This document shows, in pieces, positions 1 to 8,571 of a DNA stretch of 64,000 nucleotides. This DNA is from Spirosoma profusum (GTDB taxonomy: Bacteria; Bacteroidota; Bacteroidia; Cytophagales; Spirosomataceae), in contig NZ_JACWZY010000012.1 of NCBI RefSeq assembly GCF_014699005.1, forward strand, positions 124,001 to 188,000. Direction: 5' to 3'. Position 1 is the stretch's first letter, and each line of letters begins with the position of its first letter. A program made the position numbers and the translations under genes. The notes beneath the pieces are model-generated. The model was not told the DNA's origin. It saw only the letters and a program-made list of their open reading frames with translations, and ran no database searches.

Positions 1-365
1 TAAACTCGAATCGGGGAAAGGTTATCTACGTATTGATGGTACCAAACGACGAAGCGGGCAGGCAGGCGGCACAGGACGCGCAACGGCTACGTAGTGCGTA
101 CCGCCCACGTGATTTTGCCCTGATTTACGTACCCATGCCCGACACGAATAAACAGGTTTGGCCCGAAATCGCGACCCGATACAACCTAACCGGCGACCAT
201 TTGCTGCTGACTGACAACCAGTTATTCGATGCCGTTGAACGGATGCGTGCCGATGGCGAAATCTCGGCTATGGTGATTAATCGAACGGGTAAAATCATTA
301 AACGTAACGCTCCGCTCCCGGCTGATTTTGAAGAAGCTCAGAAGCTGCTGGATAAAAATTTGTGA
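1..365 (+). CDS. thioredoxin-fold (TlpA/redoxin-like) protein, 3' end only
   Basis: The reading frame is open to the left edge, so only the C-terminal part (about 120 residues) is visible; the TTG at 33 and ATG at 36 are internal codons rather than a start. The visible part reads as strand (GKVIYVLMV), helix, strand (FALIYVPMP), a Trp-containing loop, then 'AMVINRTGKIIKRNAPLP', which matches the second half of redoxin/TlpA domains where a strand precedes a Gly-Lys turn. No CxxC pair is in the visible part, so either it lies outside or the domain is not redox active. In Bacteroidota such domains are usually secreted or periplasmic. Family placement is from fold pattern only. Confidence 0.6.
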   Translation, partial: NSNRGKVIYVLMVPNDEAGRQAAQDAQRLRSAYRPRDFALIYVPMPDTNKQVWPEIATRYNLTGDHLLLTDNQLFDAVERMRADGEISAMVINRTGKIIKRNAPLPADFEEAQKLLDKNL

Positions 366-405
366 TGCTACGTTCGTCTTTAGCTCTGGAGCCTATTTAA
401 AATCC

Positions 406-499
406 ATTTTTGTCATGCTAAGGAACGAAGCATCTTAACGTTTCCAGACACACAAACAAGGATAGTTTAAGATGCTTCGTTCCTCAGCATGACAAAAAA
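406..499. repeat. dispersed inverted repeat, family A copy 1
   Basis: A long imperfect palindrome whose outer ends read TTTTTGTCATGCT and AGCATGACAAAAAA, with inner GAAGCATCTTAA and TTAAGATGCTTC. Five further copies occur in this window. It lies 40 bp after a plus-strand stop codon and could fold into a strong hairpin with a T-run, so it may terminate transcription. No protein-coding content. Confidence 0.85.
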
Positions 500-616
500 C
501 CCTCTTTAGCGTTGTATTCTCGAAAGTTTAAACAGCTTCCTAATCTAAAGTCGATACGTTCAAAACCGACGTAGCGAAATTCTGGTTATGCTTTGCGTAG
601 TGAAGTAAACAACTCT

Positions 617-1765
617 ATGCGGAAACCATACTCCAGTTCTTTTGTCAGGCACTTGTTGCTGATTGGCTTATTCATGGGCCAGTCTGCCGACGTACTGGCT
701 CAGACGCTGGTGAAGCGGTTGTTCAACCGTTTTCTGAACGATACTACGTCGTCTTCCAATCCGCATGTATCGTTTTATCCGACGCTGGCGTATGCGCCAG
801 AAACCAGCTTCGAGCTTGGAGCGTCGGCGCTTTACCTTTATCATGCCAACAACAAGGTGCAACAGAACCGGCTGAGTCAGCTTCAGGCGTTCAGTTTTGT
901 TACGTTACGTGGTCAATACGGCCTTTTCCTCGACCATACCATTTACGGTGATAACGACCGCTGGTATTTTCTGGGACGCGGGCGCATCCAACGATTTCCA
1001 ATCCTTTATTACGGCATTGGTCCCCAAACGAAACCAGATCATCCTGCCACAGTTGATGCGTTTTCGGTTCAACTTCGCGAACGAGCCATGCGCCGACTTC
1101 GACCTAACCTGTTTGGTGGACTGGAGCTTGATTTTCAACACTTAAGTCATATTGAGTTCGAGCAGCCCGAAGGCATGACGCATGACCTTCCGCTGGGTAG
1201 CAATGGTACGTCGAACATTGGTCTTGGACCCGGACTTATTTACGATAGTCGTCCGAGTGCGCTAAATCCACGTAGCGGTTTTTTTGGTGAAGTAGCTTAC
1301 CTCAATTATGGGCAATCACGCGACAACGCTCTTTCCTTTCACAATCTGTTTGCCGATGTACGGATGTATCATCCAATGCGAAAAAATCAGGTACTGGCCT
1401 GGCAGGTCTACGGTAATTTAACGTCAGGTAACGTTCCGTTTAACCAACTGGCTCTGCTGGGTGGCGAAACCATCATGCGGGGTTACTACATGGGCCGTTA
1501 TCGGGATAAGTTTCACGCGGCTGCCCAGATCGAATATCGCTGGTTACCCTTTCCATTCAGCCAGCGATTTGGAGCCGTCGTATTTGCAGCTGTCGGTACG
1601 GTCGCGCCCGCTATCAATCAGGTTCAGTTTAATCACCTGCTACCAACCGGCGGAACAGGTATCCGCTACCTTCTCTTCAAGAAAAAAGATGTTTTTCTAC
1701 GCGCCGATATGGGCATTACCCGCGAAGGCGTAGGCTTCTACATCCTCACCGGCGAATCGTTTTGA
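617..1765 (+). CDS. Omp85-type outer-membrane barrel (bacterial surface antigen family)
   Basis: 382 residues. A cleavable signal peptide ends near ADVLAQ, followed by a region dense in alternating aromatic/polar strands. 'GGETIMRGYYMGRYRDKF' matches the conserved RGY / RYRD motif of the Omp85 (BamA/TamA) barrel domain, and the protein ends in aromatic Phe as barrel proteins do. There are no POTRA domains, so this is a short barrel-only member like those annotated 'BamA/TamA family outer membrane protein'. The frame extends upstream to a TTG at 593, but the ATG at 617 gives the clean signal peptide and is preferred. Substrate unknown. Monocistronic; a palindrome follows directly. Confidence 0.75.
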   Translation: MRKPYSSSFVRHLLLIGLFMGQSADVLAQTLVKRLFNRFLNDTTSSSNPHVSFYPTLAYAPETSFELGASALYLYHANNKVQQNRLSQLQAFSFVTLRGQYGLFLDHTIYGDNDRWYFLGRGRIQRFPILYYGIGPQTKPDHPATVDAFSVQLRERAMRRLRPNLFGGLELDFQHLSHIEFEQPEGMTHDLPLGSNGTSNIGLGPGLIYDSRPSALNPRSGFFGEVAYLNYGQSRDNALSFHNLFADVRMYHPMRKNQVLAWQVYGNLTSGNVPFNQLALLGGETIMRGYYMGRYRDKFHAAAQIEYRWLPFPFSQRFGAVVFAAVGTVAPAINQVQFNHLLPTGGTGIRYLLFKKKDVFLRADMGITREGVGFYILTGESF

Positions 1766-1844
1766 GTGGCAAAGGGCATGGGGCGTTGGGCATAGGGTAA
1801 AAGTAAAGGCAACCCTCTGCCCAACGCCCCATGCCCTTTGCCAC
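1766..1844. terminator. long inverted repeat between convergent genes
   Basis: Arms of about 27 bp (GTGGCAAAGGGCATGGGG... and its complement) flank a 25-base loop. It fills the whole gap between the stop of the barrel gene and the stop of the M28 peptidase gene, so it probably acts as a two-way terminator. The arm sequence differs from the other repeat families here. Confidence 0.7.
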
Positions 1845-1845
1845 G

Positions 1846-3210
1846 CTACAAACCGTTTTTATCCAGCAAATAAACCAGCGCAGCCATCGACGCACCACCG
1901 AGTTCAAGTTCACGCTGGCTAACGGTTTCGAACGTATCGACCATTGTGTGGTGGTAATCAAAATAACGCTGAGAATCTGGCTTAAAACCGAAGAGTACTG
2001 TGCCTAACTGCGCCAGTGGGCCAATATCAGCCCCGCCACTACCGGGACCAATTTCGTGGAGGCCGTAGGGAGCCAGGAGTGGTTTCCAGGGAATTACCTT
2101 CGCCCGTTGTTCCGGCGTTCCGACAATACCAAAACCGCGCGGGGTGAAACCACCATTGTCAGATTCAACGGCAGCGATGTGTTTCTCGTTATTCTTCTTT
2201 GCTACGTCGGCGTATTGAATACCGCCCTTCAGTCCATTTTCCTCATTCATGAACATAACCGCCCGAATGGTACGTTTCGGCTTGATACCCAACGCTTTCA
2301 GGATACGTAGCACCTCAATAGACTGTACGCAGCCAGCGCCATCGTCGTGAGCACCTTCGGCTAAATCCCACGAATCGAGGTGGCCGCCAACGACAATGAT
2401 TTCGTCGGGTTTCTCACTCCCGCGAATTTCGCCTACTACGTTGTACGATTTGGCATCGGGTAAGGTTTCGCAGTTTTGTTTAAAGAAGAACGTAGCATTC
2501 GGGTTTTCGGCCAGGGTTTTACTCAATAGATCGGCTCCATTGGTGCTGATGGCCGCCGTCGGAATAAGGGGTACGCCCGTAGCGTAGCGCATACCACCCA
2601 CGTGCGGGTAATCGTCGTGAACGTTGGTCATTGACCGGATAATGGCCCCTACCGCTCCCAATCTGGCCGCTTCGGTAGCCCCATTGGCTCGCTGCTCTAC
2701 CGCTCCGGCGTAAGCTTCGAACGTATTGATTTTGGTCGGGTCCATCGGGCGATTGAAGAACACGATTTTCCCTTTGACCTTATCAGGACTCATTGCCCGC
2801 AGTTCGGCAAAGCTTTTTACTTCAATGACGCCCGCGCCGATACCTTTGGGAGGAGTCGCTACGGAGCCACCCAGAGCCGCAATGGGCACCACTGTTTTCT
2901 TTTTCCCATTCAGAATATATGCTTCCTCCTTGGCGCCACGTACCCAGTGGGGCACCATGACATCCTGCAAATAAACCCGGTCGAAACCCTGTTGTTCCAT
3001 CAATTGTTTGGTCCAGTCAACAGCTTTCTGCGCCCCAGCCGAACCGCTTAATCGCGGGCCAATTTTCTTGGTCAGGTGCCGGAGCCATTCGTACGATTTT
3101 CCGTTCGAGAGGGCTTCATCGTAAATTTTTCGGATGGTAACCGAGTCGGTGTATTGCGCCTGAACGTAGTGAACAACGAGAATGAGAAGAAGTGTAATCG
3201 TTTTTTTCAT
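1846..3210 (-). CDS. M28-family zinc peptidase with PA insert, exported
   Basis: 454 residues from the ATG at 3210, which gives a signal peptide ending near VQAQ; the upstream frame to 3246 lacks a better start. The two-zinc aminopeptidase/carboxypeptidase Q-like site is complete: HLD (His277, Asp279), DDGAG (Asp289), EE (Glu323-324), ESDNGG (Asp351) and the final DYHHT (His420/421). A protease-associated-like segment sits between the N-terminal part and the catalytic core. Predicted role: periplasmic or secreted peptide trimming. It lies downstream of lpdA on the same strand but a terminator separates them, so it likely has its own promoter. Confidence 0.88.
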   Translation of the reverse strand: MKKTITLLLILVVHYVQAQYTDSVTIRKIYDEALSNGKSYEWLRHLTKKIGPRLSGSAGAQKAVDWTKQLMEQQGFDRVYLQDVMVPHWVRGAKEEAYILNGKKKTVVPIAALGGSVATPPKGIGAGVIEVKSFAELRAMSPDKVKGKIVFFNRPMDPTKINTFEAYAGAVEQRANGATEAARLGAVGAIIRSMTNVHDDYPHVGGMRYATGVPLIPTAAISTNGADLLSKTLAENPNATFFFKQNCETLPDAKSYNVVGEIRGSEKPDEIIVVGGHLDSWDLAEGAHDDGAGCVQSIEVLRILKALGIKPKRTIRAVMFMNEENGLKGGIQYADVAKKNNEKHIAAVESDNGGFTPRGFGIVGTPEQRAKVIPWKPLLAPYGLHEIGPGSGGADIGPLAQLGTVLFGFKPDSQRYFDYHHTMVDTFETVSQRELELGGASMAALVYLLDKNGL

Positions 3211-3244
3211 GATTGGGGTTGTATTGGTTAACGTAGCAAGATAC

Positions 3245-3281
3245 AAAAACGCCCGACTTACTACGTAGCAGCCGGGCGTTT
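3245..3281 (-). terminator. intrinsic terminator after lpdA
   Basis: AACGCCCG pairs with CGGGCGTT around a loop that itself contains CTACGTAG; read on the minus strand it ends in a T-run. It follows the lpdA stop by about 20 bp. Confidence 0.75.
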
Positions 3282-3302
3282 CTATGTTCTGACAGGAACG
3301 TA

Positions 3303-4703
3303 TTACATATTGATCGCCCGGTTATCCGTTGCCGCCAAGCAAGCTTCTTTGAAGGCTTCGGTATAGGTCGGGTGGGCGTGCGACATGCGTGATACGTCTT
3401 CAGCCGATGCACGGAATTCCATGGCAGTTACAGCTTCGGCAATCATGTCGGCGGCACGAGCACCAATCATGTGAACGCCCAGAATTTCGTCGGTTTCTTT
3501 GTGTGCCAGCACTTTTACCAGCCCATCAACGTCCATACTGGCCCGCGCACGACCCAGCGCTTTGAACGGAAACGAACCCACTTTATACGGAATCCCTTCT
3601 TTTTTCACTTCTTCTTCGGTATATCCCACCGAAGCCACTTCCGGCCAGGTGTACACAACGCCCGGAATCAGTCGGTAATGAATGTGCGGCTTCTGACCCA
3701 CAATAGTTTCGGCAATGAACGTACCTTCTTCCTCGGCTTTGTGCGCGAGCATGGCACCACGTATTACGTCGCCGAGGGCATAAATGTGTGGTACGCTGGT
3801 ACGTAAGTGATTATCGACTTCGATACGTCCCCGATCGTCGGTTTTCAGACCGGCGGCTTCCAGGTTCAGACCATCAGTGTACGGGCGACGGCCAACCGAT
3901 ACCAGACAGTAATCGCCGGTAAGCGTAATTTGCTCGCCTTTGGGTGTATCGATACTCACAACCACTTCATCGCCTTTATTTTCTACTTTCGTGACTTTGT
4001 GGCTGAAATAGAAATCCGCGCCGAGTTTTTTAACGACTTTCTGCAATTCCTTACCCATCGTTTTATCCATGGTCGGAATCATCGAATCGGCAAACTCCAC
4101 AAAAGACACTTTCGAGCCAATCCGGGCATATACCGAGCCTAACTCAGCACCAATAACACCCGCACCGATCACGATGAGGTGTTTGGGAATTTCCTGAAGC
4201 GTCAGGGCTTCGGTCGACGTAATGACCCGTTTTTTGTCGATGGGCATCGACGGGAATGACGATGGTTTCGAGCCGGTCGCGATAATAATATTTTTACCGC
4301 TGATGGTTTGTTCGCTGCCGTCGCTTTTGGCGATTTTTATCGTATGCGGGTCAACAAACGAACCGACGCCGTGAATTTCATCGATTTTATTTTTCTTCAT
4401 CAGGAACGTAATGCCCTTGGTTGTCTGATCGACAACGCTTGCTTTGCGGGCAATCATCTGCGCCAGATCGACCTGCAGATCAGCCAGTTTGATGCCGTGT
4501 TCGGCAAAGGTGTGGGCGGCATTGTAGTAATGTTCCGTCGAATCGAGCAGTGCTTTCGACGGAATACAACCAACGTTCAGGCAGGTTCCGCCCAGCGAAG
4601 GATATTTTTCAATAATGGCCGTTTTGAGTCCGAGTTGTGCACACCGAATCGCGCCGGTGTACCCACCCGGGCCGGAGCCAATCATAATTACGTCGTATTC
4701 CAT
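3303..4703 (-). CDS. lpdA: dihydrolipoyl dehydrogenase (E3)
   Basis: 466 residues, the usual length. The FAD motif GSGPGG is at residues 9-14, the redox disulfide is CLNVGC (Cys41, Cys46), a second GxGxxG NAD site is near residue 183 (GAGVIGAELG), and the C-terminal dimer-interface catalytic pair is HAHPT...E (His444, Glu449). It reoxidises the dihydrolipoyl group of 2-oxo acid dehydrogenase complexes and the glycine cleavage system, in the cytoplasm. No E1 or E2 gene is adjacent, so it probably serves several complexes from a separate locus. Confidence 0.97.
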   Translation of the reverse strand: MEYDVIMIGSGPGGYTGAIRCAQLGLKTAIIEKYPSLGGTCLNVGCIPSKALLDSTEHYYNAAHTFAEHGIKLADLQVDLAQMIARKASVVDQTTKGITFLMKKNKIDEIHGVGSFVDPHTIKIAKSDGSEQTISGKNIIIATGSKPSSFPSMPIDKKRVITSTEALTLQEIPKHLIVIGAGVIGAELGSVYARIGSKVSFVEFADSMIPTMDKTMGKELQKVVKKLGADFYFSHKVTKVENKGDEVVVSIDTPKGEQITLTGDYCLVSVGRRPYTDGLNLEAAGLKTDDRGRIEVDNHLRTSVPHIYALGDVIRGAMLAHKAEEEGTFIAETIVGQKPHIHYRLIPGVVYTWPEVASVGYTEEEVKKEGIPYKVGSFPFKALGRARASMDVDGLVKVLAHKETDEILGVHMIGARAADMIAEAVTAMEFRASAEDVSRMSHAHPTYTEAFKEACLAATDNRAINM

Positions 4704-4914
4704 AGAATTAATTTAAAAGCGACTAAGTAGAGAGACTGTAGACGCAAGAAAAAGAAAATTGAACGGTATCATACTGTTCATCATCTATCTAACATCTTTC
4801 GCCGAAACAAAATGCAAATTTGGGCGAGAATTTGATTACCCAAACCGATTTACAAAAAATCGTGTTGGTAGTTCAGTAAAGTCTACCGGCTTTTAGGTCT
4901 ATTTCGGTTTATCT

Positions 4915-5481
4915 ATGCGCTTAATTCCTATACTTTTTAGTATTGTTCCGCTGTTACTCAGCAATTGTACCAACCCAGCTCAACAGAATCAGGCCCCTGT
5001 TTATTACGACGTAGTAGGGTTTGTGCAGAAACAGATTGCCGGTTTATCGGCGCAGAAACCGTTGGTCAGTAAAACGGTGTCAATCAACGAAAAGCGAAAT
5101 CAGCAGAATACCCACGATATTAATTGGGCGAAAGAGCTGGAATTATTTGTTCAGGCCGACATCAATAAACCCGCACTACGTAGCAGCTACGTAATTACGC
5201 GCCCCGATTCAGCAACGTATCAATACACTCTGAAACCTGAAGAGCATCTGGCCGTCCAGTCGCTTACGGTGCAATTGGATGCTACGTCGCATCAACCCCG
5301 CCGAATCGAAGCAGTGATGCAAACCAGCAATCCCCTATACACTTCAGAACGACACGTATTGCTCGAAAGCGGTCCCGCAGCCGGGCGCGAATGGCAGGTG
5401 AAACACTACAAACTGACCGGTTATCAGAAATTACCCTATTTCAACAAGAATGAATTTCTGGTTGAAGGGCAGGTGCAGTAA
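4915..5481 (+). CDS. small lipoprotein, function unknown
   Basis: 188 residues. The N-terminus has a lipoprotein signal with lipobox LLSNC (Cys18), so it is probably membrane anchored on the periplasmic or outer side. The rest is mixed alpha/beta with no motif I recognise ('ELELFVQADINKPALRSSY' suggests a beta-rich fold). The ATG at 4915 is the only sensible start. Transcribed alone, followed by a short palindrome. Function not assigned. Confidence 0.8.
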   Translation: MRLIPILFSIVPLLLSNCTNPAQQNQAPVYYDVVGFVQKQIAGLSAQKPLVSKTVSINEKRNQQNTHDINWAKELELFVQADINKPALRSSYVITRPDSATYQYTLKPEEHLAVQSLTVQLDATSHQPRRIEAVMQTSNPLYTSERHVLLESGPAAGREWQVKHYKLTGYQKLPYFNKNEFLVEGQVQ

Positions 5482-5498
5482 GATAAAAACTGTAAGCT

Positions 5499-5535
5499 CC
5501 CTACTACCCCTAAAGGGGATTTAGGGGTAGTAGGG
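5499..5535. terminator. perfect 16-bp inverted repeat between convergent genes
   Basis: CCCTACTACCCCTAAA and its exact complement flank a five-base loop. It sits between the lipoprotein stop (5481) and the stop of the rhodopsin-like gene (5581), suitable as a terminator for either. Confidence 0.65.
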
Positions 5536-5580
5536 ATACAATTAAACGATTTCTTATCAAGGAAGTAAGTTTCTTCCGAT

Positions 5581-6375
5581 TCAAGACTTCAATGGTTTTA
5601 TAGTGGTCAGATAACGTATCACTCCTATCACTAGAATCCCTACAATGTCGGCCAGCGTAAACGTAATGTGAATCCAGTTGAAATCGAGACGTAGCAGTGT
5701 TAGAAAATAACCTACTAAGTAAACTCCCCATACTGACAGCAGTAGGAACATCGACAGGCGAAATGTTCCTTGCGGGATAGCCGGAAGTTGTGTACCTAAA
5801 TCTTTCCAAAGGCGGTTCAGCGTGAAAACAATAAACACGTAGTCAATTAAGGCAATGAGTCCCCAGGTCAGTTTCGGCCCGGTCTGAATCTCATTATCGA
5901 ACGAAAGCTGCTGATGACCAATATAACTCGCCAGAAACATAAATAGCACAGCCATCAACAACCCTGCGTATTGACGTTTTATACGCTCCCAAGGCACTGC
6001 AAGAAAAGAAAGAAGTTGAATAACGAGCAGTGGAGACGTAACGAACCAGCTAACGTAACGATATTGACCGACAGCATTATACGCTTCACGGATAGATGTT
6101 TGTCGGTCGTTGCTGTCGGTTATGGTGGCTAATTCAGAAAGGGATATAACGTAGTGGTTTTGAATCTGGTAATAGACCAGCCCGGCCACGGCTGATGCCA
6201 ATGCTGTTAACAGGAAAGTACTACGTTGCTCAGAGTGAAGTTGATCGCGAACAGTCAGTGAGAAGATAAAACTGGCCAGGAACCCATACATGGCTACTTG
6301 TAGAAAAAAATAAGTAACCATTGCTAACAGACCCGCAGTACCCGCTGTTGGAATAAACGTATCGGTAATCTCCAT
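5581..6375 (-). CDS. microbial-rhodopsin homologue lacking the retinal-binding lysine
   Basis: 264 residues, seven hydrophobic segments. It aligns along its length with sodium-pumping rhodopsins of the KR2 type: helix B 'YYQIQN', helix C 'QYRYVSWFVTSPLLVIQ' (KR2 RYLNWLIDVPMLLFQ), helix E-side 'SYIGHQQ' (KR2 GYIGQFYE) and helix G 'TFTLADIVGILVIG' (KR2 YTIADVSSKVIYG). Arg106, Trp110, Pro115, Gln120, Trp216 and Asp243 are kept. The positions of the NDQ motif read Ser109, Thr113, Gln120, and the Schiff-base lysine position is Ile247 (codon ATT). So it should not bind retinal covalently and should not pump by the known mechanism. Comparable lysine-less rhodopsin relatives are known; a role for this one is not. 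Its ATG abuts a hairpin, and a DUF305-like gene lies 59 bp upstream on the same strand. No carotenoid or retinal genes are in the window. Confidence 0.8.
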   Translation of the reverse strand: MEITDTFIPTAGTAGLLAMVTYFFLQVAMYGFLASFIFSLTVRDQLHSEQRSTFLLTALASAVAGLVYYQIQNHYVISLSELATITDSNDRQTSIREAYNAVGQYRYVSWFVTSPLLVIQLLSFLAVPWERIKRQYAGLLMAVLFMFLASYIGHQQLSFDNEIQTGPKLTWGLIALIDYVFIVFTLNRLWKDLGTQLPAIPQGTFRLSMFLLLSVWGVYLVGYFLTLLRLDFNWIHITFTLADIVGILVIGVIRYLTTIKPLKS

Positions 6376-6420
6376 AAATGCAGTAACGGTAGGTTTGACG
6401 ATACTACCATTACTGCATTT
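6376..6420 (-). promoter_or_regulatory. hairpin directly abutting the rhodopsin-like start codon
   Basis: 17-bp arms (6376-6392 and 6404-6420) with one G-U type mismatch around an 11-base loop. The downstream arm ends at the base before the ATG at 6375. There is no T-run after it, so it may act on translation start or message processing between the DUF305-like gene and the rhodopsin-like gene rather than as a plain terminator. The role is an inference. Confidence 0.5.
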
Positions 6421-6434
6421 AGGGCATAAAGGTT

Positions 6435-7082
6435 TTATTTAGGCATGGCAGCTTTTGCTGTTTCCATGTCTTTCTTTGCTTTATCGATCAACTGTTGGGC
6501 ATAGGCACGTAATCCTTCATTCTTGCCATACTGGAGATACGTAGTGGCCATATCGATAGCATCCTGCCGCTGATCGAGCAGCAACGTAGTGAAATTTTTA
6601 TCCAGACTGCTCGTCAACTTATCGCTGGCACCATTCTGCTGTAATTTGAGGTTCATAGCCTCAATGTTACGACTTTGCTGTTGGGTAAATGCCTGATTTG
6701 GGCGCGTAGGTTTCAACTGCTTTATGGTACCATCGAGCATGCTGACATCATTGGTGGTAGTGGGCAGCATATCTTTCGCCAGTTGCTGTATTGCAGGTTC
6801 TTTGCCATTCTGGATTTCCTGATTCAGTAAGTCCTGGACACCCTGGGCATGCAGTTTAGCCTGATACGCGTAGTCGAAGTCAGGATCGCCCGTAGCAACG
6901 AGTTTTTTCATTTTTGCAATAGTCTGTTGCAGAGGCTGAACAAGCGCTGTTTTGGCCGGATCGGCAGCTGGCGCATTCGACGTAGCAGCTCCAGAGGTAG
7001 CCTGCGCACAGGCACTCAACGAAGCACTTGAAAAAAGGGCCACGAAAGCCAGAATAACTAGATTGGATGGGAGCGTTTTCAT
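6435..7082 (-). CDS. DUF305-like helical lipoprotein
   Basis: 215 residues. Lipoprotein-type signal with lipobox-like SLSAC (Cys25), then a low-complexity Ala/Thr linker and two related helical units, 'DFDYAYQAKLHAQGVQDLL...AKDML' and 'NFTTLLLDQRQDAIDMATTYL...AQQLIDKAKKDM', spaced like the two halves of ferritin-like DUF305 proteins. The usual His-His pair before the Ala-Met helix is not kept (HAQ in one unit, QRQ in the other), so metal binding is doubtful. DUF4142 is an alternative family. It is 59 bp upstream of the rhodopsin-like gene on the same strand; co-transcription is possible. Confidence 0.65.
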   Translation of the reverse strand: MKTLPSNLVILAFVALFSSASLSACAQATSGAATSNAPAADPAKTALVQPLQQTIAKMKKLVATGDPDFDYAYQAKLHAQGVQDLLNQEIQNGKEPAIQQLAKDMLPTTTNDVSMLDGTIKQLKPTRPNQAFTQQQSRNIEAMNLKLQQNGASDKLTSSLDKNFTTLLLDQRQDAIDMATTYLQYGKNEGLRAYAQQLIDKAKKDMETAKAAMPK

Positions 7083-7195
7083 TAGTGTACTGATGATTAA
7101 ATTAGTGTGATGACGTCAACCTTAACGAGTTACCTAATAAAGACAAAAAAAAGTCGGGAAGGTTTAGTGGCTTGCTATTAATACCTACCTGAGGC

Positions 7196-7231
7196 AAAAA
7201 AAAAGACGAATGTAATTCATCCGTCTTTTTA
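7196..7231 (-). terminator. intrinsic terminator after murA
   Basis: AAAAGACG...ATG pairs with CAT...CGTCTTTT around a short loop, with A/T runs on both sides. It begins about 20 bp after the murA stop on the minus strand. Confidence 0.75.
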
Positions 7232-7252
7232 CAAAATCCATTATCATGAAGC

Positions 7253-8560
7253 CTATAACCGGATAATCTCCGCGCCGATGGCGTTTAGACGAGAATCGAT
7301 GTTTTGGTAACCGCGGTCAATCTGTTCGATGTTGTCGATGATGCTGGTGCCTTTCGCCGACAGAGCTGCAATCAACAACGCAACCCCCGCCCGGATATCG
7401 GGTGATGACATGCGAATACCTTTCAGCGGAATCTGACGATTCAAACCCACAACCGTAGCTCGGTGGGGATCGCAGAGTATAATCTGGGCACCCATATCGA
7501 TGAGTTTATCGACGAAAAACAGGCGACTTTCGAACATCTTCTGGTGAATGAGCAACGTACCCTGCGCCTGTACGGCCGTCACAAGCACAATACTCAACAA
7601 ATCGGGGGTGAAACCCGGCCAGGGAGCATCGGCAACGGTCATCATACCACCATCCAGAAAACTGTCGATTTGATACCGTTCCTGCGCTGGAATGAAAATA
7701 TTGTCGCCCCGGAATTCCATCTGGATACCCAACCGCCGAAACTGGTCAGGAATGATACCTAACTCCGGAATCTGACAATTTTTGATGGTAATTTCTGATT
7801 GAGTCATGGCAGCCATACCAATAAACGACCCGATTTCAATCATGTCGGGCAGCATGGTGTGCTCGGTTCCTTTCAGTTCTGATACGCCTTCGATGGTGAG
7901 CAAATTCGACCCAACACCCGAAATTTTTGCGCCCATCGAGTTGAGCATTTTGCTCAATTGCTGGAGGTAAGGCTCACAGGCAGCATTGTAAATCGTCGTA
8001 GTTCCCTCAGCCATTACAGCAGCCATCAATACGTTGGCCGTACCCGTTACCGACGCTTCGTCAAGTAGCATATACGTACCCCGCAAATTGCTGGCATCGA
8101 CCTGATAATAGCCTCCATCATTTGCGTCATAGTTGAATTGCGCACCCAGTTTCTCGAAACCCAGAAAGTGCGTATCCAACCGCCGACGACCAATTTTGTC
8201 GCCACCAGGCCGGGGAATACGTCCTTTTTTGAAACGAGCCAGCATGGGACCAAGTAGCATAACCGATCCACGTAGCGCAGCAGCTTTACGTTTATAGATA
8301 TCCGTATCGAGATAATCGAGATTGACGTCGCTGGCCTGAAAACGATAGGAATTTCCCCCAATTTTAGTAACCCATACACCTAAATCACCCAGTAAATCAA
8401 TGAGTTGATTGACGTCGCGGATGCTTGGAATATTATGAATAGTAACTGGTTCTTTGGTGAGCAATACGGCGCAAAGAATTTGTAACGCTTCGTTTTTTGC
8501 TCCCTGTGGAATCAGCTCCCCTTTTAACGTACGTCCACCTGTGATTTGAAAAGATGCCAT
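7253..8560 (-). CDS. murA: UDP-GlcNAc 1-carboxyvinyltransferase, Asp-type active site
   Basis: 435 residues. It transfers enolpyruvate from PEP to UDP-GlcNAc, the first committed step of peptidoglycan synthesis, in the cytoplasm. N-terminal 'GAKNEAL' holds the Lys-Asn substrate pair (Lys22, Asn23). The catalytic loop reads RPGGDKIGRRRLDTH: Asp121 stands where E. coli MurA has Cys115, confirmed in the DNA as GAC. Asp at this position is established to leave the enzyme active but prevent alkylation by fosfomycin (known in Mycobacterium and Chlamydia). ATG at 8560 is the natural start. It is followed by a terminator, and the DUF4290 gene lies upstream on the same strand. Confidence 0.96.
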   Translation of the reverse strand: MASFQITGGRTLKGELIPQGAKNEALQILCAVLLTKEPVTIHNIPSIRDVNQLIDLLGDLGVWVTKIGGNSYRFQASDVNLDYLDTDIYKRKAAALRGSVMLLGPMLARFKKGRIPRPGGDKIGRRRLDTHFLGFEKLGAQFNYDANDGGYYQVDASNLRGTYMLLDEASVTGTANVLMAAVMAEGTTTIYNAACEPYLQQLSKMLNSMGAKISGVGSNLLTIEGVSELKGTEHTMLPDMIEIGSFIGMAAMTQSEITIKNCQIPELGIIPDQFRRLGIQMEFRGDNIFIPAQERYQIDSFLDGGMMTVADAPWPGFTPDLLSIVLVTAVQAQGTLLIHQKMFESRLFFVDKLIDMGAQIILCDPHRATVVGLNRQIPLKGIRMSSPDIRAGVALLIAALSAKGTSIIDNIEQIDRGYQNIDSRLNAIGAEIIRL

Positions 8561-8571
8561 TTTTGGAATGA

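Noticed and set aside
5581..6375. Heliorhodopsin as an alternative identity
   Set aside because: Helix C RYVSWxxTxPLL and helix G LAD pattern match type-1 rhodopsins of the KR2 group with the usual orientation; heliorhodopsin signatures are absent.
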